This document shows, in pieces, positions 8,825 through 17,571 of a stretch of 64,000 nucleotides of DNA. How positions within the stretch are numbered: position 1 is the stretch's first letter; every line of letters begins with the position of its first letter. Source of the DNA: Roseovarius sp. Pro17 (lineage in GTDB: Bacteria; Pseudomonadota; Alphaproteobacteria; Rhodobacterales; Rhodobacteraceae); assembly GCF_035599575.1 (NCBI RefSeq), contig NZ_CP141179.1, positions 3,038,001-3,102,000 of the forward strand. Reading direction: 5' to 3'. The position numbers and the translations under genes were made by a program. The notes under the pieces were generated by a model. It ran no database searches, was not told the DNA's origin, and was given only the letters and a program-made list of their open reading frames with translations.

Positions 8825-9862
8825 TCAGGCGAACGCTGGCATGACGTCTTTGATGAACCGCTCCAGCGAAGCCTTCTTGCGCTCAAAGCTCATGCCGCTG
8901 TCGATCCAGAATGAATATTCATCATATCCCATTTCGGCGTAAGTCTTGATCCTGGCAATCGCATCACCCGCCGTGGCGATGACGTTGTCGCGCAGCATGG
9001 CCTCGGCGGAATAGAACGGATGGTTCGCGATCTCCTCGTCACTCAGCCGCTCAATCAGCCCTTGCGAGACGGGGCGTTCGTTTTTGAACCACGCCCCAAA
9101 ATAGCAGTAGAAACGGTTGATTTCCTCTGCCGCCATTTGGGCATCCGCCACGTCCTCCGCAATGTAGGTATGATTGAGCAGCATGATCTTGGGGCGGGGC
9201 GCATCGGGGAACTTTGCGCAGGCGGCATTGAACGCATTCATCAGCTTGGTGATCTCGGCGTCCCCCTGCCAGAGTGGCGTCACCTGCACATGACAGCCAT
9301 TCGAGACCGCGAATTCAAAGCTGTTGGGATCCCGCGCGGCGACCCAGATCGGTGGGCCGTCCTCTTGCACAGGTTTCGGGGACGAGGTCGTGGCCGGAAA
9401 GGAATGATATGTGCCCTGCTGGGCGTAATCACCTTTCCACAGGCCTTGCAGCGCGGGCACCACCTCGCGCATGCGTTGGCCGGCCTCCCAGGCATCCATA
9501 CCCGGCATCATCCGCTCATATTCATAGCTATAGGCACCGCGCGCGATGCCGAGGTCCAGACGTCCATCGACAATCATGTCTGTCATCGCGGCCTCACCCG
9601 CCAGGCGGATCGGGTGCCAAAATGGTGCTACAATCGTACCGGTGCCCAGACGCACATTTTTCGTCTGCCGCGCGAGGTCGATGAGGTTCAGGAAAGGGTT
9701 CGGCGCAATGGTGAAATTCATACCGTGATGCTCGCCGGTCCAAACGGCATGCATTCCGCCATCATCAGCGATTTTGGCAAGCGCGATAAAATCGTCGTAG
9801 AGTTGTTTTTGATCCTGATCCGGGGATGTGCGTTCCATATGGACGAATAGCGAAAACCGCAT
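8825..9862 (-). CDS. LLM-class flavin-dependent monooxygenase (ring-cleaving oxygenase candidate)
   Basis: The product is a 345-residue bacterial-luciferase-like monooxygenase (PF00296). It begins MRFSLFVHMERTSPDQD, followed by DDGGMHAVWTGEHHG, TKNVRLGTGTIVAPFWHPIR and GRLDLGIARGAYSYEYER, which are standard for the TIM-barrel FMN-dependent family. The start at 9862 is chosen because GAGGGAG lies 8 bases upstream and the family begins at this point; a longer frame adds 25 unrelated residues. The gene lies 13 bp downstream of its probable partner flavin reductase, forming a two-component oxygenase. In the trigonelline pathway such a pair splits the N-methylated pyridine ring directly. Confidence 0.85.
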   Translation of the reverse strand: MRFSLFVHMERTSPDQDQKQLYDDFIALAKIADDGGMHAVWTGEHHGMNFTIAPNPFLNLIDLARQTKNVRLGTGTIVAPFWHPIRLAGEAAMTDMIVDGRLDLGIARGAYSYEYERMMPGMDAWEAGQRMREVVPALQGLWKGDYAQQGTYHSFPATTSSPKPVQEDGPPIWVAARDPNSFEFAVSNGCHVQVTPLWQGDAEITKLMNAFNAACAKFPDAPRPKIMLLNHTYIAEDVADAQMAAEEINRFYCYFGAWFKNERPVSQGLIERLSDEEIANHPFYSAEAMLRDNVIATAGDAIARIKTYAEMGYDEYSFWIDSGMSFERKKASLERFIKDVMPAFA

Positions 9863-9875
9863 GTGATGAACTCCC

Positions 9876-10784
9876 TCAGGCCACTGGGCGGACTTCGCCG
9901 CTGTTTTGATCGCCGTAGTAGATGCCATAATGCCCATGCTCGGATTCGGCGGCGAACCGTTCCAGCATCGTGTGAATGGCCGGGTCGGACACCTTGGCCA
10001 GCACCGATCCTGTCAGGGGGACAAAGGCCCCGGTGCTTGGCGCGCCTCCTGAAGTTTGGCAAAGGAACGAGATATGCTGGCGCTTGCGAGCCACATCCTC
10101 GAAAACCGAATAGACAAAGCCCGGCTGCGCATGCAGGCCGGTCGTCGCGATCAGCTTTTTCACGGCGGTCGATGCGCCTTCATCCTGAACGACACGTTCC
10201 GGGAGGGTCAGACCGCCATCGCCGTCGTCGACCAGCAGGATATGGCCGTCCTTCTCGATCAGCGCCGATACAATCAGGTTGGCGCTGTGGGCCAAGGCAT
10301 GCGTGGCCGTCGACGGCGTGACATAAGCCCCGCGCGCATAGCCCAGACCGGGCGTTGCAGTGCTGTCGAACGCCTCTACCCGTCCGATGAGGATCACATG
10401 ATCCCCGGCCTCAACCGTCTTGTGCATACTGCAATCGAACCACCCGCAGGCGCCGTCCAGAATCGGCGATCCGTTGGGACCGTCGTGCCAGTCGATCGTT
10501 GCAAAACGGTCCTCGACCGGGCGGGCGAAGGTGTTGGAAATCTCGATCTGCGTTTCCGCAAGGATGTTGATGGCAAAGCCGCTTGCGTTGATCAGCGCAT
10601 CATAGTTCCGCGAAGAATTCGCCAGACAGACCAAAACCAGCGGCGGATCCAGCGATACGGACGTGAAAGAGTTCGCCGTAAAGCCGAGCGGCGCGCCCTC
10701 GCCATCATATGCCGTCACGACCGTCACCCCGGTGACAAAGGTGCCAAAAGCATTTCGGAGCATGCGCGAATCAAGCGGTGTCAT
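9876..10784 (-). CDS. Flavin reductase with C-terminal degenerate Nudix-like domain
   Basis: The product is 302 residues, about twice the usual size. Residues 1-160 are a flavin-reductase-like domain (MLRNAFGTFVTGVTVVTAYD, GFTANSFTSVSLDPPLV, and a late ILIGRVEAF). Residues about 170-290 (VSALIEKDGHILLVDDG, then GLTLPERVVQDEG) have a Nudix-like outline, but the position of the metal-binding REXXEE box reads KKLIATTG, so hydrolase activity is unlikely. The start at 10784 has AAAGGAA upstream and overlaps the preceding stop as ATGA. It should supply reduced flavin to the adjacent LLM oxygenase. The C-terminal domain may sense a pathway compound; that is inference. Confidence 0.8.
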   Translation of the reverse strand: MTPLDSRMLRNAFGTFVTGVTVVTAYDGEGAPLGFTANSFTSVSLDPPLVLVCLANSSRNYDALINASGFAINILAETQIEISNTFARPVEDRFATIDWHDGPNGSPILDGACGWFDCSMHKTVEAGDHVILIGRVEAFDSTATPGLGYARGAYVTPSTATHALAHSANLIVSALIEKDGHILLVDDGDGGLTLPERVVQDEGASTAVKKLIATTGLHAQPGFVYSVFEDVARKRQHISFLCQTSGGAPSTGAFVPLTGSVLAKVSDPAIHTMLERFAAESEHGHYGIYYGDQNSGEVRPVA

Positions 10785-11593
10785 TGCAGTTCCTTTTGTG
10801 TCGCTGGCTGCTTTAGCCAAGTGAGAAGATGCGCGTTGACCTCGGGCGCCGCGGTCAGATTGATCATGTGCCGGTGGCCCGTGATCGTGACAGCCTTGCC
10901 CTGCTGCGCAAGGCTGGCCATCGCGGCGGACATGGCCGGGGTGGAATTCGGATCGCCGTCCCCGGTCATCGCCAGAAACGGGCAGGAGATCAGCGGCAGT
11001 TGATCAGCGTAGGTCGCGTCGCCGTTTGCAAAGGCCGTGTAGGCAGTGGCGTATCCTGCCGCATCTACTGCGCCCAGCCATTCAGCCACTTGCGCCTTGG
11101 CCGCGACCTCAGCAGGCGTATCCCCGAACCATCGCGCCAATGGGGTTTCCAGATCAATTTGGCCGTTCTGAATCTGGCCCGCTCGGGTCTGAACGGCGCG
11201 GCGTGATGCGGCGTCCCGGCAATAGACGCCGTTGAGCAGCGCCACCCGGCGCGTCAATTCGGGAAAACTCGCCGCAAATCCGGCAGCAATAAGCGCGCCC
11301 ATGGAATGCCCCGCCAGATTGACCGGTCCCAGATCCAGCGCCTGAACCACCGTACGGCACCACGCCACGAAATCAGGCAGCTGGCTGCCCTGGGGCAAGG
11401 GATCGCTGCCGCCGTGGCCCGGCATGTCCAAAGCTATGACGCGATAGCTGCCGGACAGGGCCGCAATCTGCGGCCCCCAAGCGGCCGACTGCATCCCGAC
11501 CCCGTGGATCAGTATCAACGGCTCACCTCTGCCGCTGTCGCGATAAGCGACGTTCAGACCCGGATCAGACAGCCGCAGGATTGTCAGCGTCAT
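10781..11593 (-). CDS. Alpha/beta hydrolase (TgnD-like candidate)
   Basis: The product is 270 residues with a normal alpha/beta-hydrolase fold. The oxyanion segment is LILIHGVGM (27-34), the nucleophile Ser97 lies in GHSMGA, the acid is Asp214 (or Asp212) in MTGDGDPN, and the base is probably His242 in GHRHM. It overlaps the flavin-reductase start by 4 bp and the DUF1185 gene end by 29 bp, so translation is coupled. In a trigonelline-type pathway a hydrolase splits the N-formyl, N-methyl ring-opened product; this is the natural candidate in the operon. The start was chosen at MTLTILRLSD, where homology to the family begins. Confidence 0.8.
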   Translation of the reverse strand: MTLTILRLSDPGLNVAYRDSGRGEPLILIHGVGMQSAAWGPQIAALSGSYRVIALDMPGHGGSDPLPQGSQLPDFVAWCRTVVQALDLGPVNLAGHSMGALIAAGFAASFPELTRRVALLNGVYCRDAASRRAVQTRAGQIQNGQIDLETPLARWFGDTPAEVAAKAQVAEWLGAVDAAGYATAYTAFANGDATYADQLPLISCPFLAMTGDGDPNSTPAMSAAMASLAQQGKAVTITGHRHMINLTAAPEVNAHLLTWLKQPATQKELQ

Positions 11594-12167
11594 GGCCCAG
11601 TTCCTTGAGGTCTTGGTAGCGATCGCCAATCCGGTGATGCGGACGGCCCCCGATCGACGCGCCCAGCGCAATCAGGATCTCGTCCGCGGCAGGCGCATCG
11701 GCGACCGAGGTTTGGATCGTCAGGTAATGCGACCGCCTGCCACCATCGTTCTTGTCCATTAGCGGGATCATCAGCGGCGCATTGGCCGGGCCGCGCGTGT
11801 TGCAGAACGACAGGTAGGATTTGGCCCCGACAGCATTGCGATAATGATTGCCGAAATGAAGCGTGTGGATCAGGGCGGACGCATGTTCCACCTCGCCATT
11901 CAGGCCCACGATGGCCGATTTTCCATACCCTTCGACCTTGTCACCGCCGCCTGCGGCATCCAGCACCATTTCGGTCAGCAAGGCACCCAGCCCCGGTGCG
12001 CAATCGCGAATTTCCGGCGACAGGTCTTCGACAAATCCCAGACCGGCCCATGGGTTCCGGATCACGGCCATCGCGGCAATCAATTTGAGAGGCGTCGGTG
12101 CGGCCTTGCCGCCCTCGATAAGGGTCGTTTCGACGTGCAGCAGGGTTTTTCTGATTTCGGCAGGCAC
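11565..12167 (-). CDS. Amino acid synthesis family protein (DUF1185)
   Basis: The product is 200 residues and starts with GTG (MPAEIRKTLLHVETTLIEGG), with AAAGGA 8 bases upstream. It matches what I know of PF06684 (AA_synth, DUF1185): LIAAMAVIRNPWAG, GKSAIVGLNGEVEHASALIHT and GNHYRNAVGAKSYL are characteristic. No biochemical role is firmly established for the family. It is the first gene of the catabolic operon. The published trigonelline cluster includes a conserved hypothetical protein that assists the succinate-semialdehyde step; whether it is this family I cannot verify. A 345-residue reading running back over the GntR gene was rejected. Confidence 0.82.
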   Translation of the reverse strand: MPAEIRKTLLHVETTLIEGGKAAPTPLKLIAAMAVIRNPWAGLGFVEDLSPEIRDCAPGLGALLTEMVLDAAGGGDKVEGYGKSAIVGLNGEVEHASALIHTLHFGNHYRNAVGAKSYLSFCNTRGPANAPLMIPLMDKNDGGRRSHYLTIQTSVADAPAADEILIALGASIGGRPHHRIGDRYQDLKELGHDADNPAAV

Positions 12168-12203
12168 TGGCGTATTCCTTTGGCAAGTATGTCGCGCATA
12201 TTT

Positions 12204-12215
12204 ATGGTATACCAT
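12204..12215. promoter_or_regulatory. Palindromic GntR/FCD-type operator
   Basis: ATGGTATACCAT is a perfect 12-bp palindrome in the 105-bp gap between the divergent DUF1185 operon and the GntR gene. TGGTATACCA-like palindromes are typical operators of the FadR/FCD subfamily of GntR regulators, and the neighbour is exactly that type. The site is 36 bp from the operon start codon and 57 bp from the regulator start, so it could repress both promoters. Confidence 0.7.
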
Positions 12216-12272
12216 CATACGATCTGTCAATGATCCTTGTCGCCTAATGGGGCTGCTGCTAAGGAATTGCGC

Positions 12273-12971
12273 ATGACTGCTGAAAAATTTGCCCTGCAAA
12301 AGATCGACAAGGCCCCGCAAACCTTGCGCGATATCGTGCAAGAGCGGATGCGCAGCGCTATCATCGAGGGCCATTTCGCCCCCGGCGAAAGATTGATCGA
12401 ACGGCCCCTTTGCGACCAGCTGGGTGTCAGCCGCACCGTGATTCGCGAGACGATCCGCTTTCTTGAGGCCGAAGGTCTGGTCGAGATCATTCCCAATCGC
12501 GGCCCCATCGTCGCGACATTCGACTGGGATCAGGCCAAACAGATCTACGACATCCGAAGGCAGCTGGAGGGTTCCGCCGCCGCAGCCTGTGCCGAGGCCC
12601 ACGATGCCGACTTTGCGGGTCGCTTACGTGCCGCCCTGCGCACCCTCGCGGCAACGATGGATGACACGACATGGACAGAACTGCTAGAGGCCAGCACTCG
12701 GTTTTATGAGCTGATCTTCGTTCAGGCGGGCCACACCGTTGCATGGGAAATCGTGCAGCGCCTGAATGGCCGTATCAGCAGGCTGCGCGCCCTGACCCTG
12801 TCGGCAAGGGAGCGGGAACGCCCCGGCATCGATCACATGACGGCCATCCATGACGCGATACTCAGCCATGACGCGGGCGCTGCACGCGCGGCGGTTCATT
12901 CTCATGTCGACGATGCATCACGAACCGCACAACGCGTTCTGAACGCCGAGGCAGAGGCCGACGCGCTTTAA
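12273..12971 (+). CDS. GntR-family regulator with FCD domain
   Basis: The product is 232 residues. The N-terminal winged HTH has the GntR pattern (LRDIVQERMRSAIIEGHFAPGE, CDQLGVSRTVIRETIRFLEAEG). It is followed by an all-helical FCD ligand domain (IYDIRRQLEG, then HDAILSHDAGAARAAVHSHVDD with the metal-binding His residues expected of the fold). I use ATG 12273 with AAGGAA 6 bases upstream, not the upstream TTG frame. It is divergent from the LLM/flavin-reductase operon and faces the palindromic operator at 12204. It probably represses that operon until an intermediate binds. Confidence 0.88.
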   Translation: MTAEKFALQKIDKAPQTLRDIVQERMRSAIIEGHFAPGERLIERPLCDQLGVSRTVIRETIRFLEAEGLVEIIPNRGPIVATFDWDQAKQIYDIRRQLEGSAAAACAEAHDADFAGRLRAALRTLAATMDDTTWTELLEASTRFYELIFVQAGHTVAWEIVQRLNGRISRLRALTLSARERERPGIDHMTAIHDAILSHDAGAARAAVHSHVDDASRTAQRVLNAEAEADAL

Positions 12972-12976
12972 CGCGA

Positions 12977-14398
12977 TCACCAGCGGCTTCCAACGATACT
13001 CTCAATCGCAGCGGCGACCTTGAACGCCCTCGTGTCGTCAAAGGATCGCGCGATTACTTGCAGCCCGACTGGCATGCCATCCGCGTCCAGCCCGATGGGA
13101 ACCGAAAGCGCCGGCAATTCGCCCAGCATGTTGAAATGCGCGGTTGCCACCCAATCGTAGTCGGAATTCAGGCGAACGCCGTTCACCTGCATCTCTGTCC
13201 ACGGTTTTTGGTCCGCGCTGACGTTGTTCGTCAGGACCACCGGGCAAATCAAGGCATCGTAGTGATCCAAAACAGGCTGCATCGTGCGGTAGAGGCGTTT
13301 GGCAACGTCATAGCTGCCCATCAAATCGCGGAGGGAGCAGGACTTCATGAACTCGGCGGTCCATCTGGTATAATCGCAGAGTTGGTCCCCATGTTGCTCC
13401 ATAATGTCGCTAAACCAAGGCGCGAACAGACAGGCCGAATGAAGACGGGCGACGTCGCCAATTTCGCTGCGCCAGTCGATGCTGGGTTCTTCGATCACGG
13501 CGCCGTGTGCTTGCAGCTTGGCAACGATGCCTCGGATCGCCGCAACGATTTCGGGATCTGGCAGGGCCTTGCCAAGGTCAAAAGCGACCGCAAGTCGCAA
13601 GCCGTCGGCCGCAAATCCTTCGATCGGAAGTATGACGTTCTCGCGCAACGAGGCGATGTCGGCAGGATGCACTCCGCTGATGGTATTCTGTAGCAGCGCG
13701 CAGTCGGGCACGCTGCGGGCCATGGGGCCGATAACGCTATAGGGGTCAAATCCCTCGACCGGGTCAGGCACCCTGCCATGCGGTGGCTTGTATCCAACGA
13801 TACCGCAGAGCGCGGCGGGAACGCGGATCGATCCCGCACTATCGGCCCCAATGGCCAGCGTGCTGGTCCCTGCCGCAAGGCTGGCCGCCGCGCCACCAGA
13901 CGAGCCGCCGGGCGTGCGATCAGGGTTCCACGGGTTGCGCGTCACGCCCCACAGGCGTGTGGCGGTCACCCAGCCGAAGGCGAATTCAGACGTCGTCGTG
14001 CGGGCGTGAATGACCCCGCCAGCCTGCCTGACCCTCTCAACGACAGGATGATCGTTATCGGCGCGATGGTCCTTGAAAATCAGGCTGCCGCGCGAGTTGC
14101 AGACACCCTTCTGATCCAGCACATCCTTGATCGTGACGGTCAGGCCCTCAAGCGGCCGCAGATCGGTAGCCCGAGACATGTAGCGCTGTTCGGCCAGTCT
14201 GGCCTCGGCCATGGCGGTGTCAAAAAACGTCTCGGTAAAGGCGTTAATCTGGGGCTCAACACGCTCCGCCCGCGCGATCTGCGCGGTCAGAAGCTCGACC
14301 GGTGATAGTGTCCGCTTGCGAAACATCTCCAACGCTTTGATCGCGCTCAGATAGCACAGATCGCTACCCTTCGTCTGATCCGGCTGATGCAATATCAT
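12977..14398 (-). CDS. Amidase signature-family hydrolase
   Basis: The product is 473 residues with the Ser-cisSer-Lys triad of the amidase signature family: Lys91 (VTIKDVL), cis-Ser166 (TPGGSSGGAAAS) and nucleophile Ser190 (ADSAGSIRVPA). Its length is typical. It is the last gene of the ABC transporter operon and overlaps the permease stop as ATGA. It ends 5 bp after the convergent GntR gene. The coupling suggests that it hydrolyses an amide that is imported by the transporter or generated from that import. The substrate cannot be read; a formamide or carboxamide intermediate of the neighbouring pathway is a reasonable guess. Confidence 0.85.
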   Translation of the reverse strand: MILHQPDQTKGSDLCYLSAIKALEMFRKRTLSPVELLTAQIARAERVEPQINAFTETFFDTAMAEARLAEQRYMSRATDLRPLEGLTVTIKDVLDQKGVCNSRGSLIFKDHRADNDHPVVERVRQAGGVIHARTTTSEFAFGWVTATRLWGVTRNPWNPDRTPGGSSGGAAASLAAGTSTLAIGADSAGSIRVPAALCGIVGYKPPHGRVPDPVEGFDPYSVIGPMARSVPDCALLQNTISGVHPADIASLRENVILPIEGFAADGLRLAVAFDLGKALPDPEIVAAIRGIVAKLQAHGAVIEEPSIDWRSEIGDVARLHSACLFAPWFSDIMEQHGDQLCDYTRWTAEFMKSCSLRDLMGSYDVAKRLYRTMQPVLDHYDALICPVVLTNNVSADQKPWTEMQVNGVRLNSDYDWVATAHFNMLGELPALSVPIGLDADGMPVGLQVIARSFDDTRAFKVAAAIESIVGSRW

Positions 14399-16404
14399 CG
14401 CTGCGACAGCCCGGATCGGCGCTGGAAATTGCGGCTGCCCTGACTGATCAGGCGGTCAGTGATGATCGACAAGAAGGCAATGCCAAGCCCGGCAACGATG
14501 CCCTCACCCGGCTGCACCTTGGAAATCGCCACCAGCGTATCATGCTCCTGACCGCGCGTGCCGACCAGCGCGGTGATGACCAGCATCCCGAAGGCAAACA
14601 TGATCGTTTGATTGACCCCCAGCATGATATCCGGAATGGCGAGGGGCAACTGTACGTTCATCAGTTTCTGCCATCGCGTGCAACCGGCCATATCGCCGGC
14701 CTCAATACTGGACCGTGCGACATTTTGAATGCCTTGCTTGGTGTAACGCACGCCCGGCGGCAAGGAATACGCGACGATAGCGACCAGCCCGGCAAATTCG
14801 CCGACGCTGAACAGCATCACAACCGGGATCAGGTAAACAAAGCTGGGGAGCGTCTGAAGCGTGTCGATGATGGCTGTGACCACGTGATCGACGCGCGGGT
14901 TCAGCCCGGCCCATATGCCGACCGGCAGTGCAATGATCAGCGCCACGATCACCGAGAGCAGCACCAAGTATAGCGACACCATCGCGCCGTCCCAATAGCC
15001 GGTCACGGCGATGAAACCCAAAAGGCTCGCACTCATGATCGCCAACCGCCGCCCACCGATCGCATAGGAGATGGCGGCGATAACCGCGATAAACCCGGTC
15101 CATGGAACGTCTAGAAGAAATGATTTCATCGGGCGCATGATGTAGGTGATCGTGGTATCGCGCAGCGCCTTGATCTGGCTGTAATAGGTATCGCCGATCC
15201 ATGTGATTGCGTCGTTCCAGAACGATCCGGTCGAAATGGTGGCCGCCTTGGGATAGGCATAAAGGGACGGAAATATCTGCCCCAGTAGGATAAGCAGCAG
15301 GGCAATCGCGATCCATCCAAATATCAGCGGGTGCCTTTGCCACATTGCGCTGGGCGCGGCCTCGACGTGATCGGGCCTGCTGAGGGCGATGGCCTTGGAA
15401 ATGCGGTCCAGCATGATCGCCATCAGGGTAATGGCGATGCCGGCCTCGACCGCATCGCCGATCCGCAGTGCCTTGAGCCCTTGGTAAACCTCGCCGCCTA
15501 GACCGCCGGCGCCGATGACCGATGCAATGATCACCATCGCAAAGGTTAGCATGATCACCTGGTTCAGGCCGATGAGCAGATTCTGGCGGGCTGCAGGCAG
15601 CATCACCTGCCACATCTTTTGGCGTTTCGTGCAGCCTGCCATGTCACCGAAATCGGCAATGTTGGGCGGCACGCGTTGCAGCGCCAATGTCGTCACGCGC
15701 GCCATCGGCGGCATCGCGTAGATGACCGTGGCAATCATCGCTGCCACCGGGTTGAAGCCGAACAGTAGCAAAACAGGCACTAAGTAGGAAAACGTCGGGA
15801 TGGTCTGCATCACGTCGTAGATCGGCATGAGGATCGCGTTTGCGCGGGCGTTTCGATAGCCGAGGATACCTAGCAGAATACCCAGCACAAAGCTGACGAA
15901 CACGGCCACGACCACCGACGACAGCGTCAGCATCGAGGATTGCCAAAGACCGAAGACGAGGAAATAGACCAGCGAGAATAGCGAGAAGAGCGCCACGTTG
16001 CGGCCTGCCGCCCACCATGAAAACGCGGTGAGGCCGACGATCACGGCAGGCCACGGCAATCCCCGATAGATCGTGGCGTCGCCGTTGTCGCCGTAAAACT
16101 CGAACCCCTCCGATAGGATCCCTTGCAGCACCAGCATCGGCACCTTGATCAGGTTCGCAAAACCGCGCGTCATCTCGGCCACGCTCACGCCGCCGATAGC
16201 CAGATCATTTACGAAATACTTAACCGCAGTCGTGGTCGCCCCTGCGATGCCCCAGACCCACGCCTCGGGGTATTCCCGCAGCCACGCTAAACTTTCGCCC
16301 GTCATAATCAGGGCAACGTTCAAGAGGATCGCGGCGAGGATTAGACCGGATTTTAGGCCGGTATAGCTGCCGCCCCCAGAGTGCTTAAGAGAGCGCACGT
16401 TCAT
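14395..16404 (-). CDS. Betaine-type ABC transporter permease, two fused permease domains
   Basis: The product is 669 residues with two consecutive ProW-like permease domains. Each carries its own EAA-type loop (ADFGDMAGCTKRQKMWQVML and IEAGDMAGCTRWQKLMNVQL). Ordinary ProW/OpuAB subunits are about 280-350 residues with one domain, so this is a natural tandem fusion like TmoW of the Roseobacter trimethylamine-oxide transporter. At least a dozen membrane segments are evident. It overlaps the ATPase gene and the amidase gene, each by an ATGA junction. A single chain could form the whole membrane channel. Confidence 0.88.
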   Translation of the reverse strand: MNVRSLKHSGGGSYTGLKSGLILAAILLNVALIMTGESLAWLREYPEAWVWGIAGATTTAVKYFVNDLAIGGVSVAEMTRGFANLIKVPMLVLQGILSEGFEFYGDNGDATIYRGLPWPAVIVGLTAFSWWAAGRNVALFSLFSLVYFLVFGLWQSSMLTLSSVVVAVFVSFVLGILLGILGYRNARANAILMPIYDVMQTIPTFSYLVPVLLLFGFNPVAAMIATVIYAMPPMARVTTLALQRVPPNIADFGDMAGCTKRQKMWQVMLPAARQNLLIGLNQVIMLTFAMVIIASVIGAGGLGGEVYQGLKALRIGDAVEAGIAITLMAIMLDRISKAIALSRPDHVEAAPSAMWQRHPLIFGWIAIALLLILLGQIFPSLYAYPKAATISTGSFWNDAITWIGDTYYSQIKALRDTTITYIMRPMKSFLLDVPWTGFIAVIAAISYAIGGRRLAIMSASLLGFIAVTGYWDGAMVSLYLVLLSVIVALIIALPVGIWAGLNPRVDHVVTAIIDTLQTLPSFVYLIPVVMLFSVGEFAGLVAIVAYSLPPGVRYTKQGIQNVARSSIEAGDMAGCTRWQKLMNVQLPLAIPDIMLGVNQTIMFAFGMLVITALVGTRGQEHDTLVAISKVQPGEGIVAGLGIAFLSIITDRLISQGSRNFQRRSGLSQR

Positions 16405-17450
16405 GCGCTCGCATCCCGGTTCAACAGCACCGCTGTGACAGCCGCACGGTCCAACGCGCCGATAATCGTCCCATCCTTACCCGCGACCGGCAGGGCATCC
16501 GGGCCGGACATGGCCTGCTCCGCCACATCACCGACAAGGGCGCCGGCATTGATCGGGGCACCGCTCAGGTCGGGGCGCACTGGCCCCATGACGGACCTTA
16601 CTGTCACGACCTTGCTGCGGGGAACCTTTTCGGTAAATTTGGCAACGTATTCATCGGCCGGATTGGTGATCAACTCTTCGGGCGTGCCGATCTGCACGAC
16701 CCTGCCGTCCGCCATGATCGCAATGCGGTCAGCCAGCCGGATCGCCTCGTCGAAGTCATGAGTGACGAAGACAATGGATTTTTGCAGCAGATTCTGAAGG
16801 CGCAGAAACTCGTCCTGCATCTCGGCCCGGATAAGCGGGTCAAGCGCCGAAAACGGCTCGTCCAGAAACCAGATTTCAGGCTCGGTCGTCAGGCTGCGGG
16901 CAATGCCGACGCGCTGTTGCTGGCCGCCGGATAACTCGTGCGGGAGGTAAGCCTCGCGCCCTTCCAGCCCGACCAGTTCCACCATCTCGCGCGCCTTTGC
17001 GTGGCGGTCTGCGCGTGATTTACCCTGCACCTTCAGCGGGAAGGCAACGTTGTCCAAGACAGTCAGGTGCGGCAGCAGGGCGAAATCCTGAAAGACCATG
17101 CCCATCACCTTGCGACGTAGATCGATCAGTTGTTGCCGCGTGGCCGTCCCGAGATCCGTGCCGGACACCAGCAACTGGCCCATGGTCGGCTCGATCAGAC
17201 CAGTCATGCAGCGCAGGATGGTCGATTTGCCCGACCCGGACAGCCCCATGATCACGAATATCTCGCCCTTGCGGACGTCAAAGCTGACGTCACGCGCGGC
17301 CGGTATCAGGCCATTTTCGGCAATGATTTCGTCACTGATGTTCTGGCCATGCTTTGCGGCGACGTCATCGGCTTTGGCACCGTAGAGTTTCCAGACTGAC
17401 CTGCAACTTATCAGCACGTCGCCCGAGGGAGTTTCGGTTTCTTGCGTCAC
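16401..17450 (-). CDS. Betaine/proline-type ABC transporter ATP-binding protein (ProV-like)
   Basis: The product is 349 residues. Walker A is GLSGSGKST (69-77), the signature is LSGGQQQR (173-180) and Walker B is IWFLDEPF (193-200). An N-terminal extension before the nucleotide-binding domain and a C-terminal regulatory region (residues about 270-349, CBS-like, ending GALDRAAVTAVLLNRD) match ProV/OpuAA rather than amino-acid importers. The start is GTG with GAGG upstream. It lies between the solute-binding gene and the double permease. It powers uptake of a quaternary or zwitterionic compound. Confidence 0.85.
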   Translation of the reverse strand: MTQETETPSGDVLISCRSVWKLYGAKADDVAAKHGQNISDEIIAENGLIPAARDVSFDVRKGEIFVIMGLSGSGKSTILRCMTGLIEPTMGQLLVSGTDLGTATRQQLIDLRRKVMGMVFQDFALLPHLTVLDNVAFPLKVQGKSRADRHAKAREMVELVGLEGREAYLPHELSGGQQQRVGIARSLTTEPEIWFLDEPFSALDPLIRAEMQDEFLRLQNLLQKSIVFVTHDFDEAIRLADRIAIMADGRVVQIGTPEELITNPADEYVAKFTEKVPRSKVVTVRSVMGPVRPDLSGAPINAGALVGDVAEQAMSGPDALPVAGKDGTIIGALDRAAVTAVLLNRDASA

Positions 17451-17504
17451 GGCGTGAGACCTCGTTTTGCGGATAGGCGCTGTGCTGTCTGCCAGCTTGC
17501 AATG

Positions 17505-17540
17505 CGCTGACCCGGTTGCCTGCGAGGGACCGGGTCAGCG
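17505..17540 (-). other. Intercistronic hairpin after the solute-binding gene
   Basis: A perfect 11-bp stem, CGCTGACCCGG with its complement, lies in the 121-bp gap between the solute-binding gene and the ATPase gene. No T-run follows on the minus strand. Such structures commonly protect the upstream binding-protein message and allow higher expression of the binding protein than of the membrane components. Confidence 0.55.
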
Positions 17541-17571
17541 ATAGGGTTGGTTTCTGGATCGACGTCTGAGG

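Noticed and set aside
12168..12602. N-terminal extension of the DUF1185 protein
   Set aside because: The extra 145 residues lie over the GntR gene in antisense and have no similarity to the family; the GTG at 12167 has a good ribosome site.
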